The notes under the pieces: model-generated
Database searches by the model: none
Seen by the model: only the letters and a program-made list of their open reading frames with translations
What the model was told of the DNA's origin: nothing
Part shown: piece by piece, positions 1 to 10,481 of the stretch
Layout of the letters: each line of letters opens with the position of its first letter
How positions within the stretch are numbered: position 1 is the stretch's first letter
Position numbers and translations under genes: made by a program
Source: Pratylenchus scribneri
Lineage: Eukaryota > Nematoda > Chromadorea > Rhabditida > Pratylenchidae
Direction: 5' to 3'
Assembly (NCBI GenBank): GCA_030063045.1
Contig: JAQSEB010000134.1
Coordinates: 248,001-312,000, forward strand
Length of the DNA stretch: 64,000 bases

Positions 1-3000
1 CCTTGGTTTCCTCATTGTCTTCGGCATTCGTTGCAATTTTGGGGCTGCCAAAAATCATATGTCACGAGGTGAATATAGTCCTTATCATTTGGATAAGCCT
101 CAACTTTTCGCCTTTTAAAATTACTCACCAAGGACTGAATCAAATTTTGATGATTTTAGTATCAAATTAAAGAGCAGACTTTTGGCTATCCAATGAAATT
201 AATTTTATTTAAATTAGTTCAAAAATGATGAAATTGTGCACAAAAAACAATCGACAATTTCACTAATCCATAGATAAATGTCATTTTAAATGGCTTTTTG
301 GGCATAACTTCATCATTTTCGAACCAATTTAAATAAAATTAATTTCATTTTGATAGCCAAAAGTCTGCTCTTTAATTTGATACTAAAACCATTAAAATTT
401 GGTTCAGTCCTTGATGAGTTATTTTAAATGGCGCAAAGTTGGTCAGGCGCCAATTGGGCTGTACCCTCTCAATTTTACCATATAATTTCTCCCCATTTTC
501 AAAGATTACATCGATCCTTGGGGCAAAAAACATGTAAATTTGAATAAATTTTCTTCATCTTAAATAATCCATTTTGTCCATCCACAGAAGCACTCATTCA
601 ATTGGACCAGTGCCGAGCTGGGCGTCATGGAATCCTCATTCTTCTACGGCTATTTGATTACACAAATTCCGGCCGGCTTTTTGGTCAGTTCCAACACTCA
701 ATTTTTCCCAAATTCCCATATTTTTCCTATTTTAGGCAGCCAAATTCCCGGCCAACAAGTTTGGAGGATTTCCCTATTTTCCATATTTTTTTTCTTAGGA
801 TGTTCGGTCTGGCCATTGGGGGCGCCTCCTTTTTGAACATTTTATTGCCCTATGCCTTCCATTCCAGATCAGATTCAATGGTAAAGGGTCTATTTAATAA
901 TTTAGGAAATATTTAATTTGCCGAATTATAATAGTTTATGGGTTTGTCCCACACATTCACAAACCAAATATACCCGAAAATTGGATAGGGCTGGTCAAGA
1001 CGCATTGAATGGTATATAATTTGGTTATGGTTTGGTCAACAATTAAAGGGTTTTAAACGGTTTAAACACCTGTTTTGGTTTGAGTTTAAACGTTTTAAAA
1101 ACCGGTTTTTGGTATTTGTTTAAATGGTTTAAAAACCTGATTTTGGTCTCTACGGTTTAAAAACCTATTTTGGTTTGGGTTTAAATGGTCTAAAACCGGT
1201 TTTGGTTAGGGTTTAAACGGTTTAAAAACCTGTTTTTGTTAGGGTTTAAATGGTTTAAAACCGGTTTTTTGTTTGGGTTTAAAAAAAACATGTTTTGGTT
1301 TGGGTTTAAACGGTTTCCAAACCGGTTTTGATACAATCCGATTTTGGTTCAAAACTAATTTAGAATTGGCTAGCAAATTAAATATTTCCCAAAGGGAAAA
1401 AAGGTCAAAATTCACATAAATAGTTTCATCTCTCCCACCACAGATTGCCCTTGTCCAAATTGCGCAAGGCCTCGTTCAGGTTGGGGAAGAAAAGGGAGAA
1501 TTAATTAATTTAAAAATTGAATAGGGTCTTGCTTATCCTGCAATGCATGGTTTGGAGTGGAAAAATGGAAAATAGAGGAAAAATAATAAATATAGGTGTA
1601 TGGCGTTATTGGGCACCGCCACTGGAAAGATCAAAATTGGCAACGACCGCATTCACTGGGTAAGTCAGAAAAAGGATGGTCCAAACTTTTGGCCATATCC
1701 TGAGAAGGAAGCAACCAATTCAGGAAGGAAATATGCCATTTGGAAGCCCTAAATGTCCTCTAAAAAGTGGACAATTCTAATTGTTTTGAAATGTTTAATT
1801 TGTAAATTAAGCGGCTTTTACTCCAACAACAAATATTCGGGTTTATTCCATTCAATGACATGTAACATTTTAAAAGCCTGAATTTAATAAAATTTAAAAT
1901 AGCCTAATTTTAGAGGGCACTTTGGGCTTTCAAATGGTATATCGCCTTCCAAAATTGGCCATTACCTCTTTGAGATATGGTCAAAAGAATAGCCCATAGG
2001 TAATGAAATCTCTACTATTAATAAGGAAATCGATCAATAATTAATTTCAATGAATTTTGAAAAAATCAAAATTCTTTTATTTATTTATTTGGAAAAATTC
2101 TAGTTTATGGTAGTGATGTGTATTCGGTTGAGTGATAGCTCATCCGATAGAGCTCGACGAGCTGTGTACGAATATGCAAAAAAATTGGTGCGGCAATGAC
2201 TTTTGGCCAAGATATGGCCATATGAAAATCGAAAAAGTGAAGGGTCCCCCCTTTGGGTCGAAAATCTTCAAAAATTTTTTCGGACAAATTATAGCTCAAT
2301 CGACGCGTCTCGACGAACTGGTTATGAAAATTTCATCGATTTTGCTTAAAACGCAAAAATAAAAAAGTTACAGTTGCGCAAAGAAAATACGGGTTGGAAC
2401 TGCTCCGGTGGGCATTTCAGAGTGGACTCCTCCGTGTGCTCCGCCTCCGCGCGACCAGACGAGCGCTTGGCTCGCTTCGCTCGCCAAGCACTCGTCCAGT
2501 TCCCGCGCATCGGCTACGCACACTCCGGAGTCCACTCTTACATTCCTCCGCAGTTCCAACACATTTCAGCGAATAAAAATTGGCCATAACTTTTTTATTC
2601 TTATATTTTATGCGAAAACAATCACAGATTCGGAATCTGCTCATCAAGTCGTATAATATGACCATAAAAAAATTTCAAAATTTTTTCAACCAAAGGGGGG
2701 ACCCTTCACTATTATGGGAAAATGACTTTTAATGGCCATAACTTGGCCAAAAGTCATTGCTGCACAAATTTTTTTGCATATTCGTACTCAGTTCGTCGAG
2801 CTCTGTCGAATGAGCTATCACTCGACCGAATACACATCACTACCATAAACTAGAATTATACCATTTATTTCCCCCCTTAATTCACAGTTCATATGCCGGT
2901 GCCGTTTTCGGCCTCCCATTGAGTGCCTGGCTTGTCTCCTACGTCCATTGGTCCACTCCATTCTACATTTATGGGATTGCCGGTTGCATTTGGGCCATTT

Positions 3001-6000
3001 TCTGGTTTGGCATGACCTTCGAGAAACCGGCCTTCCATCCAACGATTTCGGCCCAGGAGAAGGCCTATATTGAGGGCGCCATCGGGCAGGTGTCCCAGTC
3101 GCATCCAACGGTGTGTTTGTTAGTTTCGCCGTTGAATCGCAAAATTTTGGCGAATCATAATTCAGCAATTAATGAACGGATTTGAATGATTTAAAGTGCA
3201 TTTAATAGCTAAATGTCTTGGCTATCCATTATTTTATTGGACATTTCATAATTGGTCATATTTTTTACCTAAAGTTATGGTCATAAATCCTGAAATTATC
3301 GATGAAATTCTCCACTTTAAATTTATGGCCATAATTTGGCCTAGACTGAACGGATTCAAATGAACAATATGCCATTGGAAAGCCAACATTTATGACTATA
3401 AATTTAAAAAAAATTAATCAAATTGATTCATTCATTGCTGAACTATGATGCACCAAACTTTCTGTCTTTCCAGTTTCCACTCATTGGAAATTGCCCTCTT
3501 TATTAAAATGCCAATAACTTATTAGCCAAACTTTATTATTTCAATTGAACAATATAAAATTGAAAAGCCAAGACATTAATCTATTAAAAACATTTTTAAG
3601 CATTCAAATTAGTTTATTCGTTATTGAACTATAATTCACCCAAACTTCCTGTTCCCATCCCTTCCCCCATTCATTCTCTATCTTTCTATATTTTTGGGAC
3701 ATAACTTGACCGAGACTCTAATCTCGAATAATCAACATATATCATTGGATAGCCACGATTTAGGTCTATTAAATTCACTTAAAATTATTCAAATAGGTTC
3801 ATTCTTTGTTGAACTATAATGCGCCAAATTTCCTCATCCCATTCTTTCTACTCATTGGAAATTGCAAATTACCCTCTTTAATTTAGCCATAACTTGATCA
3901 AAGATTAATTTTTTCTCTACCATCAATATATCATTGGATAGCCAAAAATTTGATCTATTAAATACACTTTAAATCATTCAAATATGTTCATTCGTTACTG
4001 AATTATGAATCGTCAAAAAATGAACCAATTCCGTCTCTTCCCAATTCACTGGAATTCCCCTTTCTAAAATGGCCATAAATTGGCAAAATCTTTATACTTT
4101 AAGAATGATCAATATATCATTGAATAGCCAAGTTTTTGATCTATTAAATAAAATATAAATCATTCGAATTATTTTGTTCTTGTTGAACTATAATGCGTCA
4201 AACTTTCTGATTACATTCTTTCCGACTTATTGGAAATTTCCCCCTCTTTTGAATGGCCATAAAACATTACAATTTCGAATGATTAATATGCCAAAAGATA
4301 GCCAAGACTTTGGACTATTAAATACATTTTAAAACGTTAAAATAGGCTTATCGAGTGCTGAAATATGATTCGCCAAAAAATTACCATTCCATTAATTCCC
4401 CTCTTATTCATTTCAGTTGTCGACCGTTCCATGGCGCCAAATCTTCCTATCCAAACCGGTTTGGGCCATCATTGTACGTTTCAAATATCCATTTTCCTCT
4501 ACGTAATTTTCTTTTAATTTTGGGTTGCCAATTTCGCCCGAAGCTGGAATTTTTACCTCCTCCTCCAAAATCAACTCACATATATGCGCGATGTACTTGG
4601 CCTTCGAATTAACGATGTATTTCCTATTCATAACCCAAATAAAAAGGAGAAAAAATTTTTACCGATAAAACAGTTTTTGACTTCTAATAAATCAGAGACC
4701 GGTTTTAGGCCCTACAAACCTTATACCAATTTGTAGATCTCATCGAGGCGCGTCGAATGATATACATATAAAAATGTCAGATTTTGGCCCAAAATTAGAG
4801 TTTAAAACCAAAAATTGGAAAATTCGTGTTTAAACGGTTTAAAACCCTTTAATTTTTGGCCAAAACCTGAACATTTTATAAACCATTCGATGCGTCTGGA
4901 TGAGATCTATTATAAATTGGTATAAGGTTTGTATGGTCTAAAACCAGTTTCTGATTTATTAGAAGTCAAAAATCTACTTTTAAAAAAAAAAATTATTAAA
5001 AATAGTATGCAAAAAATGTGAATAAATTGAATTCCGTCCACATTTTTCAGAGTGGATTCATCGCTGCCCTTCCCCACGCTGTTATGGTTTGTTCTTTGTG
5101 TGCCTCTGGGAGACAACAAAATTTGAGGGGAAATAACCCAACTTATCCTGGGGCCAACTTGATGCCTTTTATAATAACTTATTAAGAACTGAATCAATTT
5201 TGATGATTTTAGTATCAAATTAAAGAGCAAACTTTTGGCTATTCAATGAAATTAATTTTATTTAAATTGGTTCAGAATTGATGAAGTTGTTCGCAGAAAA
5301 AAAAAACCATTTAAAATGACTATTATAGTGGTTTTTTTGGGCACAATTTCATCAATTTTTAATCAATTTTAATAAAATTAATTTCATTTGATAGCTAAAA
5401 GTCTGCTCTGATCTCAAAAAAAATACAAAATTTGGTTCACTCCATGATGAGTAATTTTAAAAGGCATCAAATTGGGCCATTAATTGTAAGAATAGGGGAA
5501 ATTAACTAAGTACCCACTGATTTTTGGCTCATAATTCAACGAGGCAATTGCCAATTCGGGAAGGCGATATACTATTTGAAAGCCTTAAATGTTCTCTATC
5601 AAATGGTCATTTTAAATTTTATAAAATTCATGCTTTAAAAAAGTTACATGTCCTTGAGTGGAATAAACCCGAATTTGCTTGTTGAAGAAAAAGTCCCTTA
5701 TTTTACAAATTATTTTAACATTTCAAAAAAACAATTAGAATTTGCCACTTTTTAGAGGACATTTAGGGCTTTCAAATGGCATATTGCCTTCCTGAATTGG
5801 TTGCTTCCTATTCAAGATATGGCTAAAAGAATTTGAAAAGTACTTATATATCATCCTAATATAGGGTTGTGTGGTGCTGACTGGTGGCAGATTGGCAGAT
5901 TATTTGCGTTCCAATAAAATTTTGTCCACAACCGCCGTGCGCAAAATTTTCAACTGCGGAGGTAAGCGATCAAACCGTATTGTCCCCAATTTTTGCAAAA

Positions 6001-8575
6001 ATTTATGTCCCCGCAGGCTTTGGCTGTGAAGCACTTTTCCTTTTGGTTGTTGCCTACACGAGGAGTGAACGGACCGCAATGATTGGTTTGAAGATTTTAT
6101 GTTTATTCATCAAACAATTTCCTCCATTTTCAGCTTTGATCATTGCCGTTGGATGCAGGTAAAAATGCCGAAAAAATTCTAAATTACTTCCAAAATGCCG
6201 TCTTCTTTTCCTCTTCTACATATTCCTCTATTTAAAATATCGTAATATAGAGTAAAATATTGGGCGGAATGAGGAGTTACTCCTCTCTTATTCAATCAGG
6301 TACACCGTTAGGTCACATCCACCATCAAAGTGTTAATATTCTTTTAGGCCATCGTCATTTCTTTTTGCCCTTTATCAATTTTTTAGCATTTTTTCTACTG
6401 CTGGCTCTAAATACCGTAATCCAATCCTTCCCCTCTTCTATTCTATTCTACCTAATATTAAATTGCCGTAATCCCCTAATATTCTATAAGCTTAAAAATA
6501 ATTATGGGACTCTTTCTTTATTAAAGTTTATGAACTTGGACACCCCATAAAAGAGGGGTCAAATGTTAATTTTATTTGCAAATTATAATAAAATAAAATG
6601 TCAAAATTTTTGATAATAAGAAGACCTAGAGGATAGAAGAACATAAGAGTGACAAAAATAATTCTTATGAGAGTAAATACAATATAAATCATAAAATGTC
6701 ATTAATCCCGACATAAATTTTCCACAGTGGATTCGCAATTTCCGGTTTCAATGTTAACCATTTGGACATTGCGCCTCGTTATGCCGCAATATTGATGGGC
6801 TTCTCCAATGGAATTGGCACATTGGCCGGCTTGATTTGTCCATTCGTTGTGGAATCGTTGACTTCGAAAGGAAATCCAAATGGATGGGTAAGAGGGATAA
6901 GAGTGAAATAGGACATTTCAATACCCTAGGCCACTCTTTTGGCCATATCTCGAGAAGGAAGCAACCGAATTCAGGAAGGCGATATGCCATTTTGAAAGCC
7001 CTAAATGTCCTCATAAAAAGTGTCTTTTCTAATTGTTTTTGAAATGTTAAAATAATTTGTAAAATAAGCGGCTTTTCCTCCAACAAACAAATATTCGGGT
7101 TTATTCCACTCAAAGACATGTAACTTTTTAAAGCCTGAATTTTATGAAATTTAAAATAGCCACTTTATAGAGGACACTTTGTGCTTTAAAATAGTATATC
7201 GTCTTCCCGAATTGACAATTGCCTTGTTGAGATATGGTCAAAAGAATGGCACTGATAATGTCCTATTTATGGGTGAAGACGGTAGTCCAAAATCCACTCT
7301 AAATTCACATCCGCAGGTTACCGTATTTTTGCTAGCCTCTCTGATTCATTTCACTGGCATCACTTTCTACGCAGTTTATGCTTCTGGCGAATTGCAGGTT
7401 GACAGCAATTTTAGGAAATTTTCCTCAAAAATGATTAAAATTTCAAGGATTGGGCAGAACCAAAAGAAGGGGAAGAGGAGGAACGGATTGCATGGAATGC
7501 GGAAAAGGCGGCACAGGCCCGCGCAATGGATGAGGCCGGTAAACGGAAAAGCAGCTACGGAGCAGTTGGCACAGTCAAATTTGATCCATTGCCGGCACAA
7601 ATTGCTGGAATAGCAGGGGAAGGGGGTAATTATAAATCAAACTAATCTAATATGGATTTTTAGTCAATTTTATTGCAATTTTTACAATGGAATTTTGGGT
7701 ATCCAATACCTAAGATATATAATATTCAAATTATGACTTTTCATTCATTTTATGATCATAGGTGGAATATAGCGGGTTATTAACCATTGGAGAATTTTTA
7801 AGGCTGGCTATAAAACTTGTTCAAATCTAACTTCTTTTTAAGCCCTAAAACTTGATTCCAATCAATCTTAATTTAATCCAAATTTTAATTCCGTTTGGTT
7901 AAAATAATTCCGCCTGGTTAGAATAATTCCGCCTGGTTAGAATAATTCCGCCTGGTTAGAATAATTCCGCCTGGTTAGAATAATTCCGCCTGGTTAGAAT
8001 AATTCCGCCTGGTTAGAATAATTCCGCCTGGTTAGAATAATTCCGCCTGGTTAGAATAATTCCGCCTGGTTAGAATAATTCCGCCTGGTTAGAATAATTC
8101 CGCCTGGTTAAAATAATTCCGCCTGGATAGAATAATTCCGCCTGGTTAAAATAATTCCGCCTGGTTAAAATAATTCCGCCTGGATAGAATAATTCCGCCT
8201 GGTTAGAATAATTCCGCCTGGTTTAGAATAATTCCGCCTGGTTGGAATAATTCCGCCTGGTTTAGAATAATTCCGCTTGGTTAGAATAATTCTTTACAAA
8301 ATTTTTAATCTAATTTACGTTCAATTTTTTTATCTACTTCTCCCAAATTTCATTTAACAGGTGCAGCTGATGCCTATTATCAACAACAACCGGCAATGAT
8401 TGGCCCAACAACGAATCATCAGAATCCATTTGTGGCCGCCTGGGGCGATGATGGCCATCAGCCACAACAATATTCCCAATATACATCAACTCAAAATCAA
8501 CCAACATGGACGACAGAAGACAATGTCCAATCGAATAACATTTCTTCCGCCACCAATTATTATCATCAATATTAA
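1..8575 (+). CDS. eat-4: Vesicular glutamate transporter (VGLUT/EAT-4, SLC17), 5' end outside window
   Basis: Proton/phosphate-coupled carrier that loads glutamate into synaptic vesicles. Exons read as 1-68, 505-533, 588-683, 736-758, 799-880, 1444-1479, 1525-1549, 1596-1659, 2888-3110, 4417-4473, 4524-4616, 5051-5086, 5865-5961, 6017-6085, 6134-6158, 6728-6887, 7317-7397, 7448-7625 and 8361-8575. Together they give about 551 residues; only the N-terminus with the first membrane segment is missing. Family landmarks visible: [118 protein letters not shown] and [17 protein letters not shown]. All exon phases agree. One junction is odd: the 50-base intron 4474-4523 ends in GG, not AG. The tail after GELQ is acidic, then Gln/Tyr/Asn-rich, as in nematode EAT-4. 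A polyadenylation signal AATAAA lies at 8678-8683. Confidence 0.97.
122..430. repeat. Palindromic family A, copy 1 (eat-4 intron)
   Basis: About 300 bases. The left arm carries TTAAAGAGCAGACTTTTGGC and AAATTAGTTCAAAAATGATG; the right arm carries their mirror GCCAAAAGTCTGCTCTTTAA. The whole forms a near-complete hairpin. Further copies are listed separately. Confidence 0.9.
920..1385. repeat. GTTTAAAC-rich family C, copy (eat-4 intron)
   Basis: Starts with GGGTTTGTCCCACACATTCA and GGATAGGGCTGGTCAAGACG, then repeats of GGTTTAAAC/TTTTGGTTTGGGTTTAAA. Further copies of the family lie at 4660-4990, 14380-14640, 22490-22810, 38520-39010, 44330-44710, 44945-45300, 49055-49455 and 60160-60450. Confidence 0.85.
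1692..2000. repeat. Palindromic family B, copy (eat-4 intron)
   Basis: TTGGCCATATCCTGAGAAGG, AAATGTCCTCTAAAAAGTGG and TTTATTCCATTCAATGACAT, followed by mirrored TAGAGGGCACTTTGGGCTTT and GAGATATGGTCAAAAGAAT. About 300 bases, imperfect palindrome. Confidence 0.88.
2097..2856. mobile_element. 760-base fully palindromic element with GC-rich core (eat-4 intron)
   Basis: Arms of about 190 bases: TAGTTTATGGTAGTGATGTG at the left, mirrored by CACATCACTACCATAAACTA at the right, continuing through GAGCTCGACGAGCTGTGTAC and GGGTCCCCCCTTTGG / CCAAAGGGGGGACCC. The centre (2390-2570) is itself an inverted repeat and much richer in G+C than the host DNA. No transposase; a foldback/MITE-type element. Confidence 0.85.
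3200..4380. repeat. Diverged ~180-base tandem repeat in eat-4 intron
   Basis: About six or seven degenerate units, each with TCATTCGTTRCTGAAYTATR, a TTTCTNACTCATTGGAATT-like part, a GGCCATAAMTTGGC part and ATATATCATTGGATAGCCAA followed by GATCTATTAAAT. Units start near 3430, 3610, 3790, 3975, 4165 and 4345. Confidence 0.75.
4660..4990. repeat. Family C copy (eat-4 intron)
   Basis: Inverted ends TTTTTGACTTCTAATAAATC and ATTTATTAGAAGTCAAAAAT around AACGGTTTAAAACCCTTTAA. Confidence 0.85.
5172..5462. repeat. Palindromic family A, copy 2 (eat-4 intron)
   Basis: Same arms (TTAAAGAGCAAACTTTTGGC / AAAAGTCTGCTCTGATCTC), right arm more diverged. In the intron before the exon at 5865. Confidence 0.88.
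5530..5840. repeat. Palindromic family B, copy (eat-4 intron)
   Basis: Contains GAGTGGAATAAACCCGAATT, TAGAGGACATTTAGGGCTTT and TTCAAGATATGGCTAAAAGA, the arms of family B. Confidence 0.85.
6925..7252. repeat. Palindromic family B, copy (eat-4 intron)
   Basis: CATATCTCGAGAAGGAAGCA and CGGGTTTATTCCACTCAAAG with mirrored arm ending GAGATATGGTCAAAAGAATG. Confidence 0.9.
7887..8291. repeat. 19-base minisatellite, locus 1 (last eat-4 intron)
   Basis: About 21 copies of TTCCGCCTGGTTAGAATAA, mostly identical, with drift (TTAAAA, GGATAG, TTTAGA) towards the 3' end. Confidence 0.98.
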
Positions 8576-8920
8576 TGATTTCTTTATTAATTCAATTAGT
8601 CAAAAATAGATGATCTCACAGTCCAAATTTTGTTTGTATTAATATGTTCAAACAAAGCACAAAACCTCTTCATTTTAAATAAAATTATATTCAAAATGCA
8701 TCTATTCTGTTTGTTAGAATATATTCCAAAATATTAATGCCGAATTGGCATTTTTATGGATGGGTAAAAATTCAAAATTTTAATGGTCTAAAAAGCTTTT
8801 TATAAAAAGTGGATATTCCATTCATTTATTTTTACAAATATAAACTACGATATTTTGGCGCACACAAAATATAATTGTTTTTCAGCGGATTATGTTCTTT
8901 TCTTCAAAATTTGTAGGCAT

Positions 8921-9334
8921 TAAAATAATTCCGCCTGTTCTGATTTTAATAATTCCGCCTGTTCTGAATTTAATTCCGCCTGTTCTGATTTTAATAATTC
9001 CACCTGTTCTGATTTTAATAATTCCGCCTGTTCTGAATTTAATTCCGCCTGTTCTGATTTTAATAATTCCACCTGTTCTGATTTTAATAATTCCGCCTGG
9101 TTAGAATAATTCCGCCTGTTCTGAATTTAATTCCGCCTGTTCTGATTTTAATAATTCCGCCTGTTCTGATTTTAATAATTCCGCCTGTTCTGAATTTACT
9201 ACCGCCTGATTTTAATAATTCCGCCTGTTCTGATTTTAATTCCGCCTGATTTTAATAATTCCGCCTGTTCTGAATTTACTACCGCCTGATTTTAATAATT
9301 CCGCCTGTTCTGATTTTAATTCCGCCTGATTTTA
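8921..9334. repeat. Minisatellite, locus 2 (eat-4/LYRM4 intergenic)
   Basis: Related array with the unit TTCCGCCTGTTCTGATTTTA plus ATAA and shortened variants; one unit has the GGTTAGAATAA form of loci 1 and 3. It lies in the 917-base convergent gap between eat-4 and LYRM4, which otherwise shows only AT-rich 3' sequence. Confidence 0.95.
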
Positions 9335-9492
9335 TGTTATTTCTTTCCGGAAAATGTATTTCAAAATTGATGAAATAATTTATTCGGTAAAAATAATATT
9401 AACTATAAAATGATCAATGATCAGAATTAATTTATCGAATATTCTCCTTTTCTTTATTCATTCATCAATCAAAAATTCAAATTAATAATTAA

Positions 9493-10245
9493 TCATCCAT
9501 TCTTCTTGTCGCCTTCAATAACCAATGGTCGATGCGGGAAAAGCGAAGAAATTGTGGCCTGCCTTTTAATTGTCACCTAAAATTGTTGGGTGGAAAATTC
9601 CAATATTTTCCAAAAAAAAATGTAGAGCAGCCCAATTTTGTGCCGTGTAAAATAATTCACCACGAACATAATAAAATTTGATGATTTTTGCTAACAAATT
9701 AAAGAGCAGACTTTTGGATACCCAATGAAATTAATTATTTTTAAATTGGTTCAGAATTGATGAATTTATGCCCCAAAAAACCACTGAAAATTTCGCCAAA
9801 TCCATTATTTTGAATGGTTTTTGGTATAATTCCACCAATTCTGAACCAATTTAAATAAAATTAATTCCATTGGATAGCCAAAAGTCTGCTCTTTAATTTG
9901 ATAACAAATTCACCAAAATTAGATCATTCCTTTGAGTTATTTTAAACTGCGCCAAATTGGTTCGCACACCCCCAAAAAAGTAACTCACCAATGTGGATTG
10001 AGCCTCCTGAAATAATTGGAAAATTATTTAAATTAAAAAATGTATTAATTTATTGCCTTGTATAATTCATTCCATCGTTCATTTTCCATTGTGCTTTGTT
10101 GGCCTCGATACAGCTCAAAATAGTCACGAATTCGCCTCCGGGCAAAATGCCTATAGCTATATTGAGGAAATTGGCGGCCGGCCTTTTGTAATTCTTTGTA
10201 GAGTTTTAGCCATTCTGCCGGCTTAATAATTGAATTTGTTGCCAT
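9493..10245 (-). CDS. LYRM4: LYRM4/ISD11, iron-sulfur cluster assembly accessory protein
   Basis: Small mitochondrial LYR-family protein that binds and stabilises the cysteine desulfurase NFS1 with acyl carrier protein. Exons on the minus strand are 10057-10245, 9989-10006 (only 18 bases) and 9493-9576, giving 96 residues, close to the ~91 of human ISD11. Visible family features are the N-terminal LY helix, then GRQFPQYSYRHFARRRIRDY and a C-terminal TIKRQATISSLFPHRPLVIE matching the family tail. The usual LYR tripeptide reads LYK at residues 15-17. Intron 1 starts with GC (aag|gcaata) and ends TTTCAG, a GC-AG intron; intron 2 (9577-9988) holds a palindromic element. The start is preceded by a splice-like ttag 5 bases upstream. 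It lies 236 bases downstream of CDC45 on the same strand, so an operon with trans-splicing is possible. Confidence 0.9.
9650..9950. repeat. Palindromic family A, copy 3 (LYRM4 intron)
   Basis: Arms TTAAAGAGCAGACTTTTGGA and CCAAAAGTCTGCTCTTTAAT, with the usual ATTAATTTTATTTAAATTGG-type inner segment. Confidence 0.9.
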
Positions 10246-10481
10246 TTTTGCTAATTAAAAGAAAAATTTATTTAATTAATTAATTAAAAATAATTAAAAT
10301 CGGCTAAAAAGCCTTTAAAATCAATAAAAATGAAATAAAATTGTATTTAAAATTTTTTATTCTTGAAAAAATGGAAATAAATTAAAAAGTTCCCGTGGAA
10401 ATTTTTTTGAGATTTTAAATTAATTAAATTTTTAATATTGGCAGTGAAGAATAAATGGAATATTTGGTTCAAGGAGAGGAA

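Noticed and set aside
2368..2665. Overlapping Arg/Ser/Ala-rich open frames on both strands
   Set aside because: They come from the GC-rich palindromic core of the foldback element; symmetric frames on both strands argue against coding.
6260..6550. 96-codon hydrophobic frame in an eat-4 intron
   Set aside because: Lies between eat-4 exons, AT-rich, no similarity recognised, and not needed for the transporter.
8892..9104. 70-codon frame with regular IIPPVLIL repeats
   Set aside because: Translation of the minisatellite; no start context, no conservation.
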